Counted from the stretch's first letter, positions 45,853-54,968 are shown. The stretch: DNA of 64,000 bases from Longimicrobiales bacterium (GCA_028823235.1 JAPKBW010000015.1:1-64000); one strand, 5' to 3'. Program-made: numbers and translations. Notes: generated from the letters alone by a model not told the origin.

Positions 45853-48060
45853 CTAGTTCCTGCTGCCCCGTACTCGCGGGAATCGGAAGCGTCGGTTCGA
45901 TCGATCGCACAGATCGGTGGGCTCCGTACCGGGGATGTAGTACTCCATGTACTGGTCCTCCTCCGGGCACCAGCGCGAAGCCAGCTGCCCTGTCTTTCGA
46001 TCCACGAGAAGGGCGTTGAGTCCCTCCGGCATGGGCCACTCTTCCGGGATGGCGAGAAGGGGCAGTGCCTCTTCCACACCATTCTCTTCATCGGCCTCCA
46101 CACCAGCGTAAACGCGACGCATGAATGCCCCCCAGACGGGGGCAGCCAGCGCACCACCGGTTGCCACAGTGCGGCTATCCAGGTCAAAGATTGGCCTAGG
46201 GTTATCCATGCCGAACCACAGCGTGGCCAGCAGGTTGGGAGTAAACCCGGAGAACCACACGTCCGTGCCATCGTTCGTCGTCCCGGTCTTGCCCGCAGCC
46301 GGCACGGAGTAAGGAAGGCCAGCGCGAACTCGAACCGCGGTCCATGCTGTTCCGCGGCGGACGACGTCCTGAAGCATGTCGACCACGATGCGTGTCGGAA
46401 GGCTGTCGAGGACCACGGTCCGCTCAGGCTGAGGTTCCCAGACCACTCTGCCCGCATCGTCCTCTACGCGCAGAATCGGGAACGGACGGACTTTGGTCCC
46501 CATGTTGGGAAAGGCCGAATACGCTTCTGCGAGCTGGAGCGGAATCACCTCTGCGGCTCCGATCGTCGTCGAGGGATATCGCTCGATCTGTGTACGGATT
46601 CCCATGCGCTGAGCCGTCTGAGCGACCGTCTCGATTCCGACTTCCTCCCAGCCGAGCTTGATCGCGATCATGTTCGTCGAGGTGTACAGCCCTTCGCGAA
46701 TCGTCATGGGCCCCTTGAACTCGTTTCCGAAGTTGGAGGGGCGCCAGTCCTCGCCTTGCAGCTGCGGATAGACGACCGCGTTGTCTTCAAGGACGTACGA
46801 TGCCGGAATGCCGGTGTTGATCGCGGACGTATAAACGAATGGCTTGAAGGCAGACCCCGCCTGACGTTGAGCCAGACGTGCGCGGTCGAACTTCGACTGC
46901 TGGTAGTCGCGTCCGCCGATCATCGCTTTCACATGTCCCGTCTCGGGATCGAGAGCAATGAATGCACCTTGCAGGTACGGGGTCGAGCCAGGGAACTCGG
47001 CAACGGTGTCGAAGTCGGCGAAGATCGGGTGCTTGAACCGATCGTCCGTTTCGATGTCATTCCATCCGACCTCCATCGCCGCCCTCGCCGCCGACTGCAC
47101 CTCAAAGTCGAGCGTGGTATAGACGCGGAAGCCACCGCTGTAGATCTCCGACCCGAAGCGGTCGTCCAGAATTTGTCGGACCCACTCCTCGAAGTACGGG
47201 GCGATCCGTGTGACATCGCTCTCAGGCTCCGATTCGGGGAGAGGGAAGGCCTTCCACCGCGTGGCTTCGGCGCTCGTCAGGTACCCCTCAGTCGTCATGC
47301 GATCGAGAACGAGGTTCCTGCGAGCCTTGGCCCGGTCGGGATATCTGAACGGATCGTAGCGTGCCGGGACATTGAGAATGGCGGTGAGGAGCGCGGCTTC
47401 AGCCACGTTCATGTCCATGGCGTCCTTCCCGAGGTACCCGCGCGCCGCATTCTGGAAGCCGTACCCACGGCCCATGTAGATCTCGTTGAGGTACGCTTCG
47501 AGGATCTGATCCTTCGTGTAGGACGCCTCCAGTTCAAGGGCGACTTGGACCTCCTTGAGCTTTCGCACGTACCGACGGTCGAACCCGATCTCATCGAACA
47601 TGTTTCGGGCGAGCTGCTGGGTGATCGTGCTCCCACCACCCTGCTCCCGACGGAATGTCAGAACACCGAGGATGGCCCTCGTGATGCCGATGGGATCAAA
47701 GCCCCGATGCTCGTAGAACCGTTTGTCCTCAGTGGCGACGATGGCCTGCGCCACGTAGTCGGGCAGGGCCTCAATGGACATCGGCGTCCGCCGCTCGAAT
47801 CCGATTTCAGCTATCTGTTGGCCATCGTGCGTGAGGACCTTGCTCATCTGCTCATGCTGGAAGGTCCTAATCTGTGCGATCGACGGACACTCGTTTCCGG
47901 CACAGAGGTTCTGCCAGGCCCCCCACGAGCCCCCGAGTCCAAGGGCGGCGATGAAGGTCGCCCCGAGGAGAAACTCCGTCGGATACCAATAGCGGGAGAG
48001 TTTGGCGGCGATGCCTGCTTTGCCACCGTTCTTCGATCTGGGTTTTGCGCGTGCCATCAT
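45853..48060 (-). CDS. Class A penicillin-binding protein (PBP1A type)
   Basis: Bifunctional glycosyltransferase/transpeptidase of about 735 residues from ATG 48060 (a second ATG follows at 48057). A longer in-frame ATG at 48183 adds 41 residues unlike the family and precedes the candidate promoter. A basic N-terminal stretch and the membrane anchor (about 28-48) lead into the GT51 domain with E111 in EDKRFYEH and GGGSTITQQLARNMF; the transpeptidase has S403-x2-K406 (SAFKPF), S461-T-N463 and KTG at 591-593. The C-terminal ~100 residues are acidic and unassigned. Confidence 0.95.
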   Translation of the reverse strand: MMARAKPRSKNGGKAGIAAKLSRYWYPTEFLLGATFIAALGLGGSWGAWQNLCAGNECPSIAQIRTFQHEQMSKVLTHDGQQIAEIGFERRTPMSIEALPDYVAQAIVATEDKRFYEHRGFDPIGITRAILGVLTFRREQGGGSTITQQLARNMFDEIGFDRRYVRKLKEVQVALELEASYTKDQILEAYLNEIYMGRGYGFQNAARGYLGKDAMDMNVAEAALLTAILNVPARYDPFRYPDRAKARRNLVLDRMTTEGYLTSAEATRWKAFPLPESEPESDVTRIAPYFEEWVRQILDDRFGSEIYSGGFRVYTTLDFEVQSAARAAMEVGWNDIETDDRFKHPIFADFDTVAEFPGSTPYLQGAFIALDPETGHVKAMIGGRDYQQSKFDRARLAQRQAGSAFKPFVYTSAINTGIPASYVLEDNAVVYPQLQGEDWRPSNFGNEFKGPMTIREGLYTSTNMIAIKLGWEEVGIETVAQTAQRMGIRTQIERYPSTTIGAAEVIPLQLAEAYSAFPNMGTKVRPFPILRVEDDAGRVVWEPQPERTVVLDSLPTRIVVDMLQDVVRRGTAWTAVRVRAGLPYSVPAAGKTGTTNDGTDVWFSGFTPNLLATLWFGMDNPRPIFDLDSRTVATGGALAAPVWGAFMRRVYAGVEADEENGVEEALPLLAIPEEWPMPEGLNALLVDRKTGQLASRWCPEEDQYMEYYIPGTEPTDLCDRSNRRFRFPRVRGSRN

Positions 48061-48084
48061 GGTCAGGGGATCTCTCGGGCCTCG

Positions 48085-48112
48085 ATTAGGAGCATGACTC
48101 AAATGATTGCAA
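48085..48112 (-). promoter_or_regulatory. Candidate promoter of the PBP1A gene
   Basis: On the minus strand TTGCAA (48107-48112) and CCTAAT (48085-48090) with a 16-base spacer, about 25 bases before the ATG at 48060. Both match 4/6 of the sigma70 consensus. It supports that start over the longer one at 48183. Confidence 0.4.
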
Positions 48113-48124
48113 TTCGAGTGCCAT

Positions 48125-48161
48125 GCCCCGTAACAGAAGGAAGCTAGCCTTCTAGCGGGGC
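48125..48161. other. Nested inverted repeat between PBP1A and the lipoprotein peptidase gene
   Basis: GCCCCG (48125-48130) pairs with CGGGGC (48156-48161); inside, AGAAGG (48135-48140) pairs with CCTTCT (48148-48153) around AAGCTAG. All pairs are perfect. Being 65 bases upstream of the PBP1A start in a divergent gap, it may be an operator or a leader structure for either gene. Confidence 0.5.
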
Positions 48162-48283
48162 GAGCCTCAAGCATATTCGCCACGGCTCCAAGACAGACGT
48201 GTACCTCTACCTATCTGCCTTGACCAGCGTCACCGCTCCGACCAAGCTCTGCTGTCACTCCGCGCTCACGCCTCGCCTTGCTG

Positions 48284-49501
48284 ATGAAGCCGATTCGTCA
48301 ATTGTCGACTGCACTGATCTGCCTCGCCGCACTCGCTGCGGGGTGCGGCGCTCAGGCAGGATCAGAGCTCGTCGTATCGTCTGACCGGGAGCTTCGCAGG
48401 CTCGCGGCCGAAGTCCTTCCAGATATTGCCGAACGCTCGGGTATGGAGCTCAAGGTACCGGTCCGGCTCGAAGTTCGGACGCGCGACGAACTCGAGCGAT
48501 ACCTCGAGTTCAAACTTGATGAGGAATTGCCGCCCGAGGAGGCTCAGGCGAGGGTCGACGTTTATGCAATGCTGGGGCTGCTTGACCCCGATACAGATCT
48601 GCGGGCGCTCCTGCTCGGGCTGTACGGCGAACAGGTCGCCGGTTTCTACGAGCCTGATTCGACCGCCTTTTTCGTCATCGAGGGTCAGTCGGTAGCGACT
48701 CTGCGGCCGCTACTCGTGCATGAGCTCGTGCATGCGGTTCAGGATCAGTCCGTCGATCTGAGAGCACTCAGCGACTCTGACCTGGGGAACGACCGGGCGA
48801 CGGCTGCAATGGCGGCCATCGAGGGACATGCGACGCTGGTGATGTTCGAGTATCTCGCGGAGCAGATGGCGGGTACACCACTCGACCTAGCCACGGTATC
48901 AGATTTTGCCGCTCAGATACGACCGGCGCTTGAGGCCACGGCACAATTCCCGGCGCTGGCGAGTGCGCCGAGGATCATTCGGGAGTCGTTGCTTTTTCCC
49001 TATGTCGAGGGTGCGATTTTCGCTCATGGTCTGTGGAGCGAGACGGACCGAGTGGTTCCTTTCGGTGACGCGATGCCGCTGTCCACTGAACAGGTGTTCG
49101 ATCCGGCCGCGGCATCTCCGGTTGAGCTCGCTGTTGAGGTGTCCGGGGCCACGCAAGTGCTGACGGATGTCCTCGGGAGCCTCGAGTTGGGGATTCTCAT
49201 CGAGGACGTGCTTGGCGTCGCGAAGGGAGCCGGAGGTCGTGCGGGGGGCATGGCTGATGGGTGGGACGGCGATCGGTTTGTTCTGGTGGACGTCGCCGGC
49301 GAGGGGCGCGCGCTCTCGTTTGTCACGCTCTGGGACAGTGAGAAAGCTCGAGACGCGTTCTCTAATCGTGTCGAGGTGCGAGGCGAGCACTTCGGAGCAG
49401 TGCCTCGAGTGGAACGGACGAGCATCGAGGGACACCCCGCATCGATCCTGAGCGTGGGGCCTGACTTCTCGGCTCACTTCACCCTCGCGGCATCGCGATA
49501 G
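48284..49501 (+). CDS. Predicted lipoprotein zinc metallopeptidase (HExxH)
   Basis: 405 residues from ATG 48284; a TTG at 48278 is possible. A lipobox (LAALAAGC, cysteine near residue 21) anchors it in the envelope. The zinc-binding motif is HELVH (H146, E147, H150) followed by AVQDQ, and EGHATLVMFEY near residue 180 supplies conserved residues, perhaps the third ligand. The C-terminal half (about 250-405) has a beta-rich unknown domain. No characterised homologue is recognised. It lies five bases before aroB and divergent from PBP1A. Confidence 0.82.
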   Translation: MKPIRQLSTALICLAALAAGCGAQAGSELVVSSDRELRRLAAEVLPDIAERSGMELKVPVRLEVRTRDELERYLEFKLDEELPPEEAQARVDVYAMLGLLDPDTDLRALLLGLYGEQVAGFYEPDSTAFFVIEGQSVATLRPLLVHELVHAVQDQSVDLRALSDSDLGNDRATAAMAAIEGHATLVMFEYLAEQMAGTPLDLATVSDFAAQIRPALEATAQFPALASAPRIIRESLLFPYVEGAIFAHGLWSETDRVVPFGDAMPLSTEQVFDPAAASPVELAVEVSGATQVLTDVLGSLELGILIEDVLGVAKGAGGRAGGMADGWDGDRFVLVDVAGEGRALSFVTLWDSEKARDAFSNRVEVRGEHFGAVPRVERTSIEGHPASILSVGPDFSAHFTLAASR

Positions 49502-49506
49502 ATCTG

Positions 49507-50643
49507 ATGTCAAAGGCCCTGCCGAATGAACTTGGTCGAGTTATGGTCACCAGTGGGGCTGGTGACTATCCGGTGATTGTCGGCCCGGGTACGACCTCAG
49601 GACTTCCAAGCCTACTTCTCTCGCTCGCCGCCCCCCACCGTGTCGCGATGATCACGGACAGTCACGTTGGGCCTCTTTATGCTGATGCACTGGCCGCGAC
49701 ATGTCGGGCGGAGAGCTTGGACGTTGAGGTGTTCCAGTTCGAAGCGGGCGAGGCTTCAAAGACAAGGAAGACCTGGGCAACCTTGACTGATCAGATGCTC
49801 GAAGCGGGCATGGGTCGAGATACTGTGGTGGTTTCGGTCGGTGGTGGGGTGTCGACGGATCTCGCGGGCTTTGTGGCCGCAACATTTCTCCGCGGGGTGC
49901 CGGTAGTGCAGGTGCCAACGAGCTATCTGGCGATGATCGACGCCTCGGTCGGAGGCAAGACTGGAGTGGATGTGCGGGCCGGTAAGAATCTGGTCGGTGC
50001 GTTCCACCCCCCCTTGGCAGTCGTGATCGATACCACCTTGCTCGAGACCCTTCCCGTCGCGGAGCGTGCACAGGGGCTGGTTGAGGCACTGAAGCACGGG
50101 GCGATCAGAGACGAGTCCTACTTCGACGCTCTGATTGGCGACCTCGGTGCGCTGCTTGCGGCGGAGCCGATCCGGGCAGCAGAGGTCGTGCTGTCTTCCG
50201 TGCGGATCAAAGCGGAGATCGTTGGGCAGGACGAACGGGAGAGCGGAGTCCGCCAGATCTTGAATTTTGGACATACGATTGGACATGCGATGGAGGCGGC
50301 CTCCAGCTATGTCCTCGGCCACGGTGCTGCCGTTGCCATGGGCATGAAGGGGGAGGCGGCTGTCGGAGAGGCTCTGGGGGTCACCCAGGCCGGGACACGC
50401 CGTCGCCTGGACGACGCCCTCGCCCCGCTTCTCAATGTTGCAGGAGAAGATCCGCGGTGGATCGCGTCGACGCTGGACGTCGATTCTGTGATGAGTTTTC
50501 TCTGCAAAGACAAGAAGGCTCGCGCAGGGAGGCCTCGGTTTGTGCTACTGGAGCAGATTGGTACCGTCGCGGCGGGCAAGAGATGGACGCATGCAATTCC
50601 GAGTGATCTCGTGCAGGACTCGGTTCTCGGAGCAACACAGTGA
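49507..50643 (+). CDS. aroB: 3-dehydroquinate synthase
   Basis: Second step of the shikimate pathway, NAD- and metal-dependent. 378 residues with GGGVSTDLAGFVAATFLRGVPVVQVPTSYLAMIDASVGGKTG, NLVGAFHPP, the metal-binding FGHTIGHAMEA and GHGAAVAMGM. Start ATG 49507, with the aroB stop at 50641-50643. It is far from aroC-aroK and appears to share transcription with the upstream lipoprotein gene. Confidence 0.97.
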   Translation: MSKALPNELGRVMVTSGAGDYPVIVGPGTTSGLPSLLLSLAAPHRVAMITDSHVGPLYADALAATCRAESLDVEVFQFEAGEASKTRKTWATLTDQMLEAGMGRDTVVVSVGGGVSTDLAGFVAATFLRGVPVVQVPTSYLAMIDASVGGKTGVDVRAGKNLVGAFHPPLAVVIDTTLLETLPVAERAQGLVEALKHGAIRDESYFDALIGDLGALLAAEPIRAAEVVLSSVRIKAEIVGQDERESGVRQILNFGHTIGHAMEAASSYVLGHGAAVAMGMKGEAAVGEALGVTQAGTRRRLDDALAPLLNVAGEDPRWIASTLDVDSVMSFLCKDKKARAGRPRFVLLEQIGTVAAGKRWTHAIPSDLVQDSVLGATQ

Positions 50644-50670
50644 CCGGTCTTTCATTGTAGTGCGATCATC

Positions 50671-50676
50671 TATAAT
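50671..50676 (+). promoter_or_regulatory. Perfect TATAAT -10 box before the acyl-CoA synthetase gene
   Basis: TATAAT at 50671-50676, about 33 bases upstream of the ATG at 50709. No good -35 box is seen at 16-18 bases. Pattern evidence only. Confidence 0.45.
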
Positions 50677-50708
50677 AGTCTCGCAGACCTCACCCCTTCG
50701 GAGGTGCA

Positions 50709-52310
50709 ATGGCGCTCACCGAACAGGTTGACGGTTCCACCATAGCGTCGGTTCTCGCGACACGTGCGACGACCGATTCGGGTCGTCCCTATCTGCTATT
50801 CGACGAGGACCTTTACAGCTACGGGGCCGTAGACACGCACGCCGAAGCGCTCGCGGCTGGTCTGGCGGGTCTCGGAGTGGAACCGGGGGACCGTATCGCT
50901 CTCGTACTGCCGTCCTGCCCGGAGTTCGTGATCTCGATGTTCGCGGCGGCGAAGCTCGGGGCGGTCGTCGTACCCTTGAACCCTCGGCTTGCGACGCCGG
51001 ACTTGCAGTACATGCTTCGCCATTCGGAGGCCGTGTGCGCGGTCATCATCGAACAGGATCGAGGGACCGATTTCCTCCATCTGTTCGAAGAGATCATGCC
51101 GCAACTCCCGGACCTGCGTTACCTCGTGACGGTTGGCGCAGAAGAGCTCTGGTACGACGAGACCATCTATCAGTTCGAGGACCTCCTCTCTGCAGGTGCC
51201 GGTCGGGATTTTCCCGCTCCGGAGACAGAGCCAGGGGACTGCTTCGCGCTTCTGTATACTTCGGGTACGAGCGGAAAACCCAAGGGTGTGGAGTTGAGTC
51301 ACGCAAACCTTCTCGCCGTGGCTGCGGGAACGGCGGAAGCTATCGGTCTCGAAGAGACGGACCGAGTCATTGGTATCTCCGGACTCTTCCACGTGTTTGG
51401 GCTTTCGCAGGGGGTGCTGGGGAGTGCGTTGGTCGGTGCCTCGGTCGTGCTTCTCGACGACGCGGGAGCTGGCGAAGTTCTCGATGCGGCGGAGAAATAC
51501 AAGGCCACCGTTCAATACGGGATTCCGACGTTGTTCTTATCGCAACTGTCGTTGCTTGCTGAGACTGCGCGGGCTACCGATTCGCTCCGTCTGGCGGTCG
51601 TCGCGGGTGCACCCGTAAGTGATGAGTTGATGGCCGATCTGTCCGACCGTTTCGGTGCTACGGTGCTGGCCGGCTACTCGGTTACAGAGACGGCATCAAC
51701 GGTAAGTGTCTCGGTCCCCAGTGATTCACCCCAACAGCGCCGCTTTACCGTCGGACGACCGATCTCTGGCACCATGGTCCGGATCGTAGAAGCGGCCACG
51801 GAAGGCGACGTAGAGCTTCCGGTGGAGAGTGTGGGTGAGATCCGAGTGAGGGGGCCGGGCGTTATGTTGGGCTACTATCGACAGCCAAATCAGACCGCCG
51901 AATCCTTTGACGCCAATGGCTTTTTCTGTACGGGGGACCTCGGCCTGGTGGATGAGGATGGGTTCCTCCATTTGGTAGGCCGTACGCGGGACGTTATCAT
52001 TCGCTCTGGTTTCAACGTGTACCCCCGGGAAGTCGAGTCTCGAATTGAGTCTCACCCGGCGGTTCAGGAAGTAGCAGCGATCGGCGTGGCCGATGAGTTG
52101 CTTGGTGAAGCCATCTGTGCCTGCATCGTCCCTGTCGAAGGTGCGATCGTCACGGATCACGAGATCGTAGACTGGTGCCGCGAAACACTCGCGGACGACA
52201 AGGTCCCCGATATCGTCCGATTCGTCGACGAACTACCTCGGACTGACACGGGTCAGGTACGGCGGGTCGAACTCGCCCGAGCCGTTCATTCGGAAGGGCA
52301 ATCGACCTGA
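50709..52310 (+). CDS. AMP-forming acyl-CoA synthetase-like enzyme
   Basis: ANL-superfamily ligase of 533 residues. A signature P-loop LLYTSGTSGKPKGVELSH, AGYSVTETASTVSVS (A5-type), TGDLGLVDEDGFLHLVGRTRDVI (A8-type) and GFNVYPREVESRIESHPAVQE are in order, and the C-terminal lid ends near LPRTDTGQVRRVELAR, where the catalytic lysine of canonical enzymes (G-K) reads G-Q in this case. GGAGGTG lies upstream of ATG 50709. The substrate is unknown: a fatty, aromatic or other organic acid. The Q at the usual lysine position should be checked because it could impair adenylation. Confidence 0.9.
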   Translation: MALTEQVDGSTIASVLATRATTDSGRPYLLFDEDLYSYGAVDTHAEALAAGLAGLGVEPGDRIALVLPSCPEFVISMFAAAKLGAVVVPLNPRLATPDLQYMLRHSEAVCAVIIEQDRGTDFLHLFEEIMPQLPDLRYLVTVGAEELWYDETIYQFEDLLSAGAGRDFPAPETEPGDCFALLYTSGTSGKPKGVELSHANLLAVAAGTAEAIGLEETDRVIGISGLFHVFGLSQGVLGSALVGASVVLLDDAGAGEVLDAAEKYKATVQYGIPTLFLSQLSLLAETARATDSLRLAVVAGAPVSDELMADLSDRFGATVLAGYSVTETASTVSVSVPSDSPQQRRFTVGRPISGTMVRIVEAATEGDVELPVESVGEIRVRGPGVMLGYYRQPNQTAESFDANGFFCTGDLGLVDEDGFLHLVGRTRDVIIRSGFNVYPREVESRIESHPAVQEVAAIGVADELLGEAICACIVPVEGAIVTDHEIVDWCRETLADDKVPDIVRFVDELPRTDTGQVRRVELARAVHSEGQST

Positions 52311-52342
52311 CGGGAAAGCAGCGCCCGCTGTGGGCGTTCCCG
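52311..52342 (+). terminator. Bulged hairpin directly after the acyl-CoA synthetase stop
   Basis: CGGGAA (52311-52316) pairs with TTCCCG (52337-52342), and CGCCC (52322-52326) with GGGCG (52332-52336), with a five-base bulge on the left arm. It begins at the base after the stop and has no U-tract. Confidence 0.45.
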
Positions 52343-52428
52343 AAGGCTTCCCCGACCTCTGTCGCGATCCAACGACGTGGTTGAGGTGGGGAGGCCTCGC
52401 ATCAGAACAATTCAGTAAGCGAGACAAA

Positions 52429-54513
52429 ATGAACGTGCCGTACACACGCGCCCCTCACCAGGGAATCGGCGGACACTCAGGTCACGACGCGACGCACGCA
52501 GCCCTCCTCATCGACTTCGATAACGTAACGCTGGGCATGCGTAGTGAGCTTTCAAAAGAGCTTAAGAGTCTCCTCGATTCCGACGTCATCAAAGGCAAGG
52601 TGAGCGTACAGCGCGCCTATGCCGACTGGCGTCGCTATCCCCAGTACATCGTGCCCCTCTCCGAGGCGTCGGTCGATTTAATTTTCGCGCCGGCCTATGG
52701 GAGCAACAAGAAGAATGCGACCGATATCCGCATGGCGATCGACGCGCTTGAACTCGTATTCATACGTCCGGAGATCGGCACATACATCTTGCTTACAGGA
52801 GACGCGGACTTTTCGAGCCTCGTCCTGAAGCTCAAGGAATACGGGAAGTACGTAATCGGAGTGGGCATTCAGGAATCAAGTTCCGACATCCTCGTCCAGA
52901 ACTGCGACGAGTACTACTCTTACACCAGCCTCACCGGCCTCACGAAGACGACTGAGCTGAACAATCGCGAAGGGCGGGATCCCTGGCTTCTGGCCAAGGA
53001 CGCGGTCGCGAAAATGGTCCAGCGTGGTGACGTGATGCGATCCGACCGGCTCAAGCAGGTCATGCAGGAGCTCGATCCGACGTTCGACGAAGGAGCCATC
53101 GGCTTCTCAAAGTTCAGCAAATTTCTCGCGGAAGGGTCGTCGCGTGGCGTGGTGAACCTTCGAAAGCTCGAGAACGGGCAGTATGAGGTTGAGCCAGGAA
53201 AGAGTTCGAGTAGTGACCGCCCGGAAGAGGGGCGGAGCCGCGCGAGTCGCAGTCGAGGCGGCCGTAGCCGTGGTGGACGGGGGCGTGGAAGCCGTAGCGA
53301 TCGCGGGCAGGAGCGCACCGACTCAGTTGGCGCGACGGAGACGTCGTCGAGTCCGGAGGACGTCGATCCATTGCGCGCTGCGTACGACGTTCTTAGTCAG
53401 GCTCTCTCGACTCTCCGTGAAGCTGGCCGGGATCCGGTTCGGGACTCTGATGTGAAAAGGAAAATCCTCGAACGTGACCGCTCCTTCGATGAGACGGAGC
53501 TCGGCTTTGCGAAGTTCAGTAAATTTCTTGAGCAGGCGTTGCAAGATGGAGTGGTAACCCTGACAAAGACGGAAGCGGGAAATCACGACGTGTCGTTGGC
53601 GGAGGGAGTCACCGCTGACTCTCCGACGTCAGGGGTAGCTGCACCTGCTGTCGAGACACAGGCTCCGGTCACGACGACCGCAGTAGAGAGCCCGGCCGAG
53701 GTTGCCGCACCGGCAGCTCCGCCCAAGTCGGAAGAAAAAGAGACCAAACGAGGCCTGTTCGGCTTCCTGGGAGCTCGGCGGGGATCCACAAGCCGCCGTG
53801 GCGGTAAAGATGGGTCATCGCTCTTTGGGCTCGGGAACATCGTTTCTTCGTCTTCTGGCGAGCCGACGCCAAAGCGTTTTGCGGACGACCGTCCGTCCAA
53901 TCCGCGATCGGGTGGTACCGGAGTGGCCGCTACTGAGATGAACGAGCCTGACGAGTCCGGCGAGACCGACTATGACGAGCCGGATCTGCGGATTGATTCG
54001 GCAGTCGTCGACTACGGAGACAACGACGAAGAACCGGACGAGGTAGTGGCAGCGCCGCCGACCCGGTCTTCAGGGCCTCGGAAATCAGGCTCTGCTACCT
54101 CCAGTCAGTCGCCAGCCGTGTCCGCTGCGCCCACGTCGGAGTCGCCAGCGGTGTCGTCCACTCAGGAAGCGCCCTCCGGTTCTGCTCCGTCTGAGAGCGT
54201 AGAGGGGCTGGGCTTGCCGTCCGACCCCGGAGCGATAGTTCGCTACCTCACGCATCGGTACAAGGGCGTTGGCGAGAAGACTGCCGAGACGCTGGTGGAG
54301 ACTCTGGGCGCTGACATTTTCCGAACCATGCAGGAAGATCCGGACCGCATCGGAACCATCGTGCCTCCGGGACGTGCGGAGCAGGTCCTCGAGGCCTGGA
54401 AGTCTGACTTCGAGCGCAGGTCTGGAGCCAAGACCAGTGGGTCGAGTGGGTCTGAGTCCGGCACTGGTGGACGTTCCGGCGGTGGGCGGGGACGCGGAAG
54501 AGGTCGCAGCTGA
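52429..54513 (+). CDS. NYN nuclease with two LOTUS domains, RG-rich linkers and a C-terminal HhH
   Basis: 694 residues from ATG 52429; an upstream in-frame ATG at 52330 gives an N terminus without family character. Residues about 22-165 form an NYN (PIN-like) domain with acidic residues D29, D31 (LLIDFDNV), D99 and D125/D127 (LLTGDADFSS). LOTUS/OST-HTH domain 1 covers about 184-256 and domain 2 about 311-392; each carries the GFSKFSKFL/GFAKFSKFL signature. An RG-rich stretch (264-294) separates them. A long low-complexity acidic/Ser/Pro region follows, then a helix-hairpin-helix segment (593-663, GVGEKTAETLVETLG) and an RGRGRGRS tail. NYN plus LOTUS resembles eukaryotic MARF1-like RNA decay proteins. 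RNA binding and cleavage are inferred. Confidence 0.85.
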   Translation: MNVPYTRAPHQGIGGHSGHDATHAALLIDFDNVTLGMRSELSKELKSLLDSDVIKGKVSVQRAYADWRRYPQYIVPLSEASVDLIFAPAYGSNKKNATDIRMAIDALELVFIRPEIGTYILLTGDADFSSLVLKLKEYGKYVIGVGIQESSSDILVQNCDEYYSYTSLTGLTKTTELNNREGRDPWLLAKDAVAKMVQRGDVMRSDRLKQVMQELDPTFDEGAIGFSKFSKFLAEGSSRGVVNLRKLENGQYEVEPGKSSSSDRPEEGRSRASRSRGGRSRGGRGRGSRSDRGQERTDSVGATETSSSPEDVDPLRAAYDVLSQALSTLREAGRDPVRDSDVKRKILERDRSFDETELGFAKFSKFLEQALQDGVVTLTKTEAGNHDVSLAEGVTADSPTSGVAAPAVETQAPVTTTAVESPAEVAAPAAPPKSEEKETKRGLFGFLGARRGSTSRRGGKDGSSLFGLGNIVSSSSGEPTPKRFADDRPSNPRSGGTGVAATEMNEPDESGETDYDEPDLRIDSAVVDYGDNDEEPDEVVAAPPTRSSGPRKSGSATSSQSPAVSAAPTSESPAVSSTQEAPSGSAPSESVEGLGLPSDPGAIVRYLTHRYKGVGEKTAETLVETLGADIFRTMQEDPDRIGTIVPPGRAEQVLEAWKSDFERRSGAKTSGSSGSESGTGGRSGGGRGRGRGRS

Positions 54514-54644
54514 CCCGACCGTAGTACCCCCCTGTCGCCGCACCAATCGACCTTCCTGACGGCCAGGGATTTTCTCAAGCACGTTTTACTGTCAGCCCGT
54601 GGCGATGGTCGCACGCGCGCTTCTTGGCTCATGTCTTGTTTGGC

Positions 54645-54848
54645 TTATAGAGGGCCGGTTGCGCACTTGGGGTCATCGTCGAGGTTGATGGCTTCGGTCA
54701 GACCGTTCTGCATCAGGGCCTTCTTCCAGTCGAGGGCATCGATATGATGACTCGACGGCGGCAGGGCGGCCTCGATAGCTGCCGATCCGGGTAGACTGGT
54801 CCAGGCGTTGGAGATTTCCGACGATTTGTATGTACATGATCGATCCAC
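54645..54848 (-). CDS. Small 67-residue gene candidate with consensus ribosome site
   Basis: A GTG at 54848 is preceded on the minus strand by AGGAGG with six-base spacing, a near-ideal ribosome site in a gap where no other gene fits. Codon third positions over the latter half are strongly G/C-rich as in the neighbouring genes, unlike the alternative frames. The protein begins MDRSCTYKSSEISNAW and ends NLDDDPKCATGPL; it has no signal or membrane helix. I recognise no family. An alternative in another frame begins MYIQIV at 54837 but becomes Arg-rich. Around it, 54514-54644 and 54849-54968 hold nothing I can support. Confidence 0.5.
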   Translation of the reverse strand: MDRSCTYKSSEISNAWTSLPGSAAIEAALPPSSHHIDALDWKKALMQNGLTEAINLDDDPKCATGPL

Positions 54849-54968
54849 CCCACCCCTCCTGTTGGTCCCCGGGTGGGCGGTCGAAGACGACCGTGTGGGC
54901 GTGTCTGCAAAGATAGAAATCAGTGTAGCGGCGGATCGGCTCCATCGGTTCTATGTTCGAGGCACCGA

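Noticed and set aside
46756-48147. A 463-codon open frame on the plus strand
   Set aside because: Antisense to PBP1A, whose catalytic motifs are complete; the antisense frame has Arg/Glu/His-rich composition and no domain.
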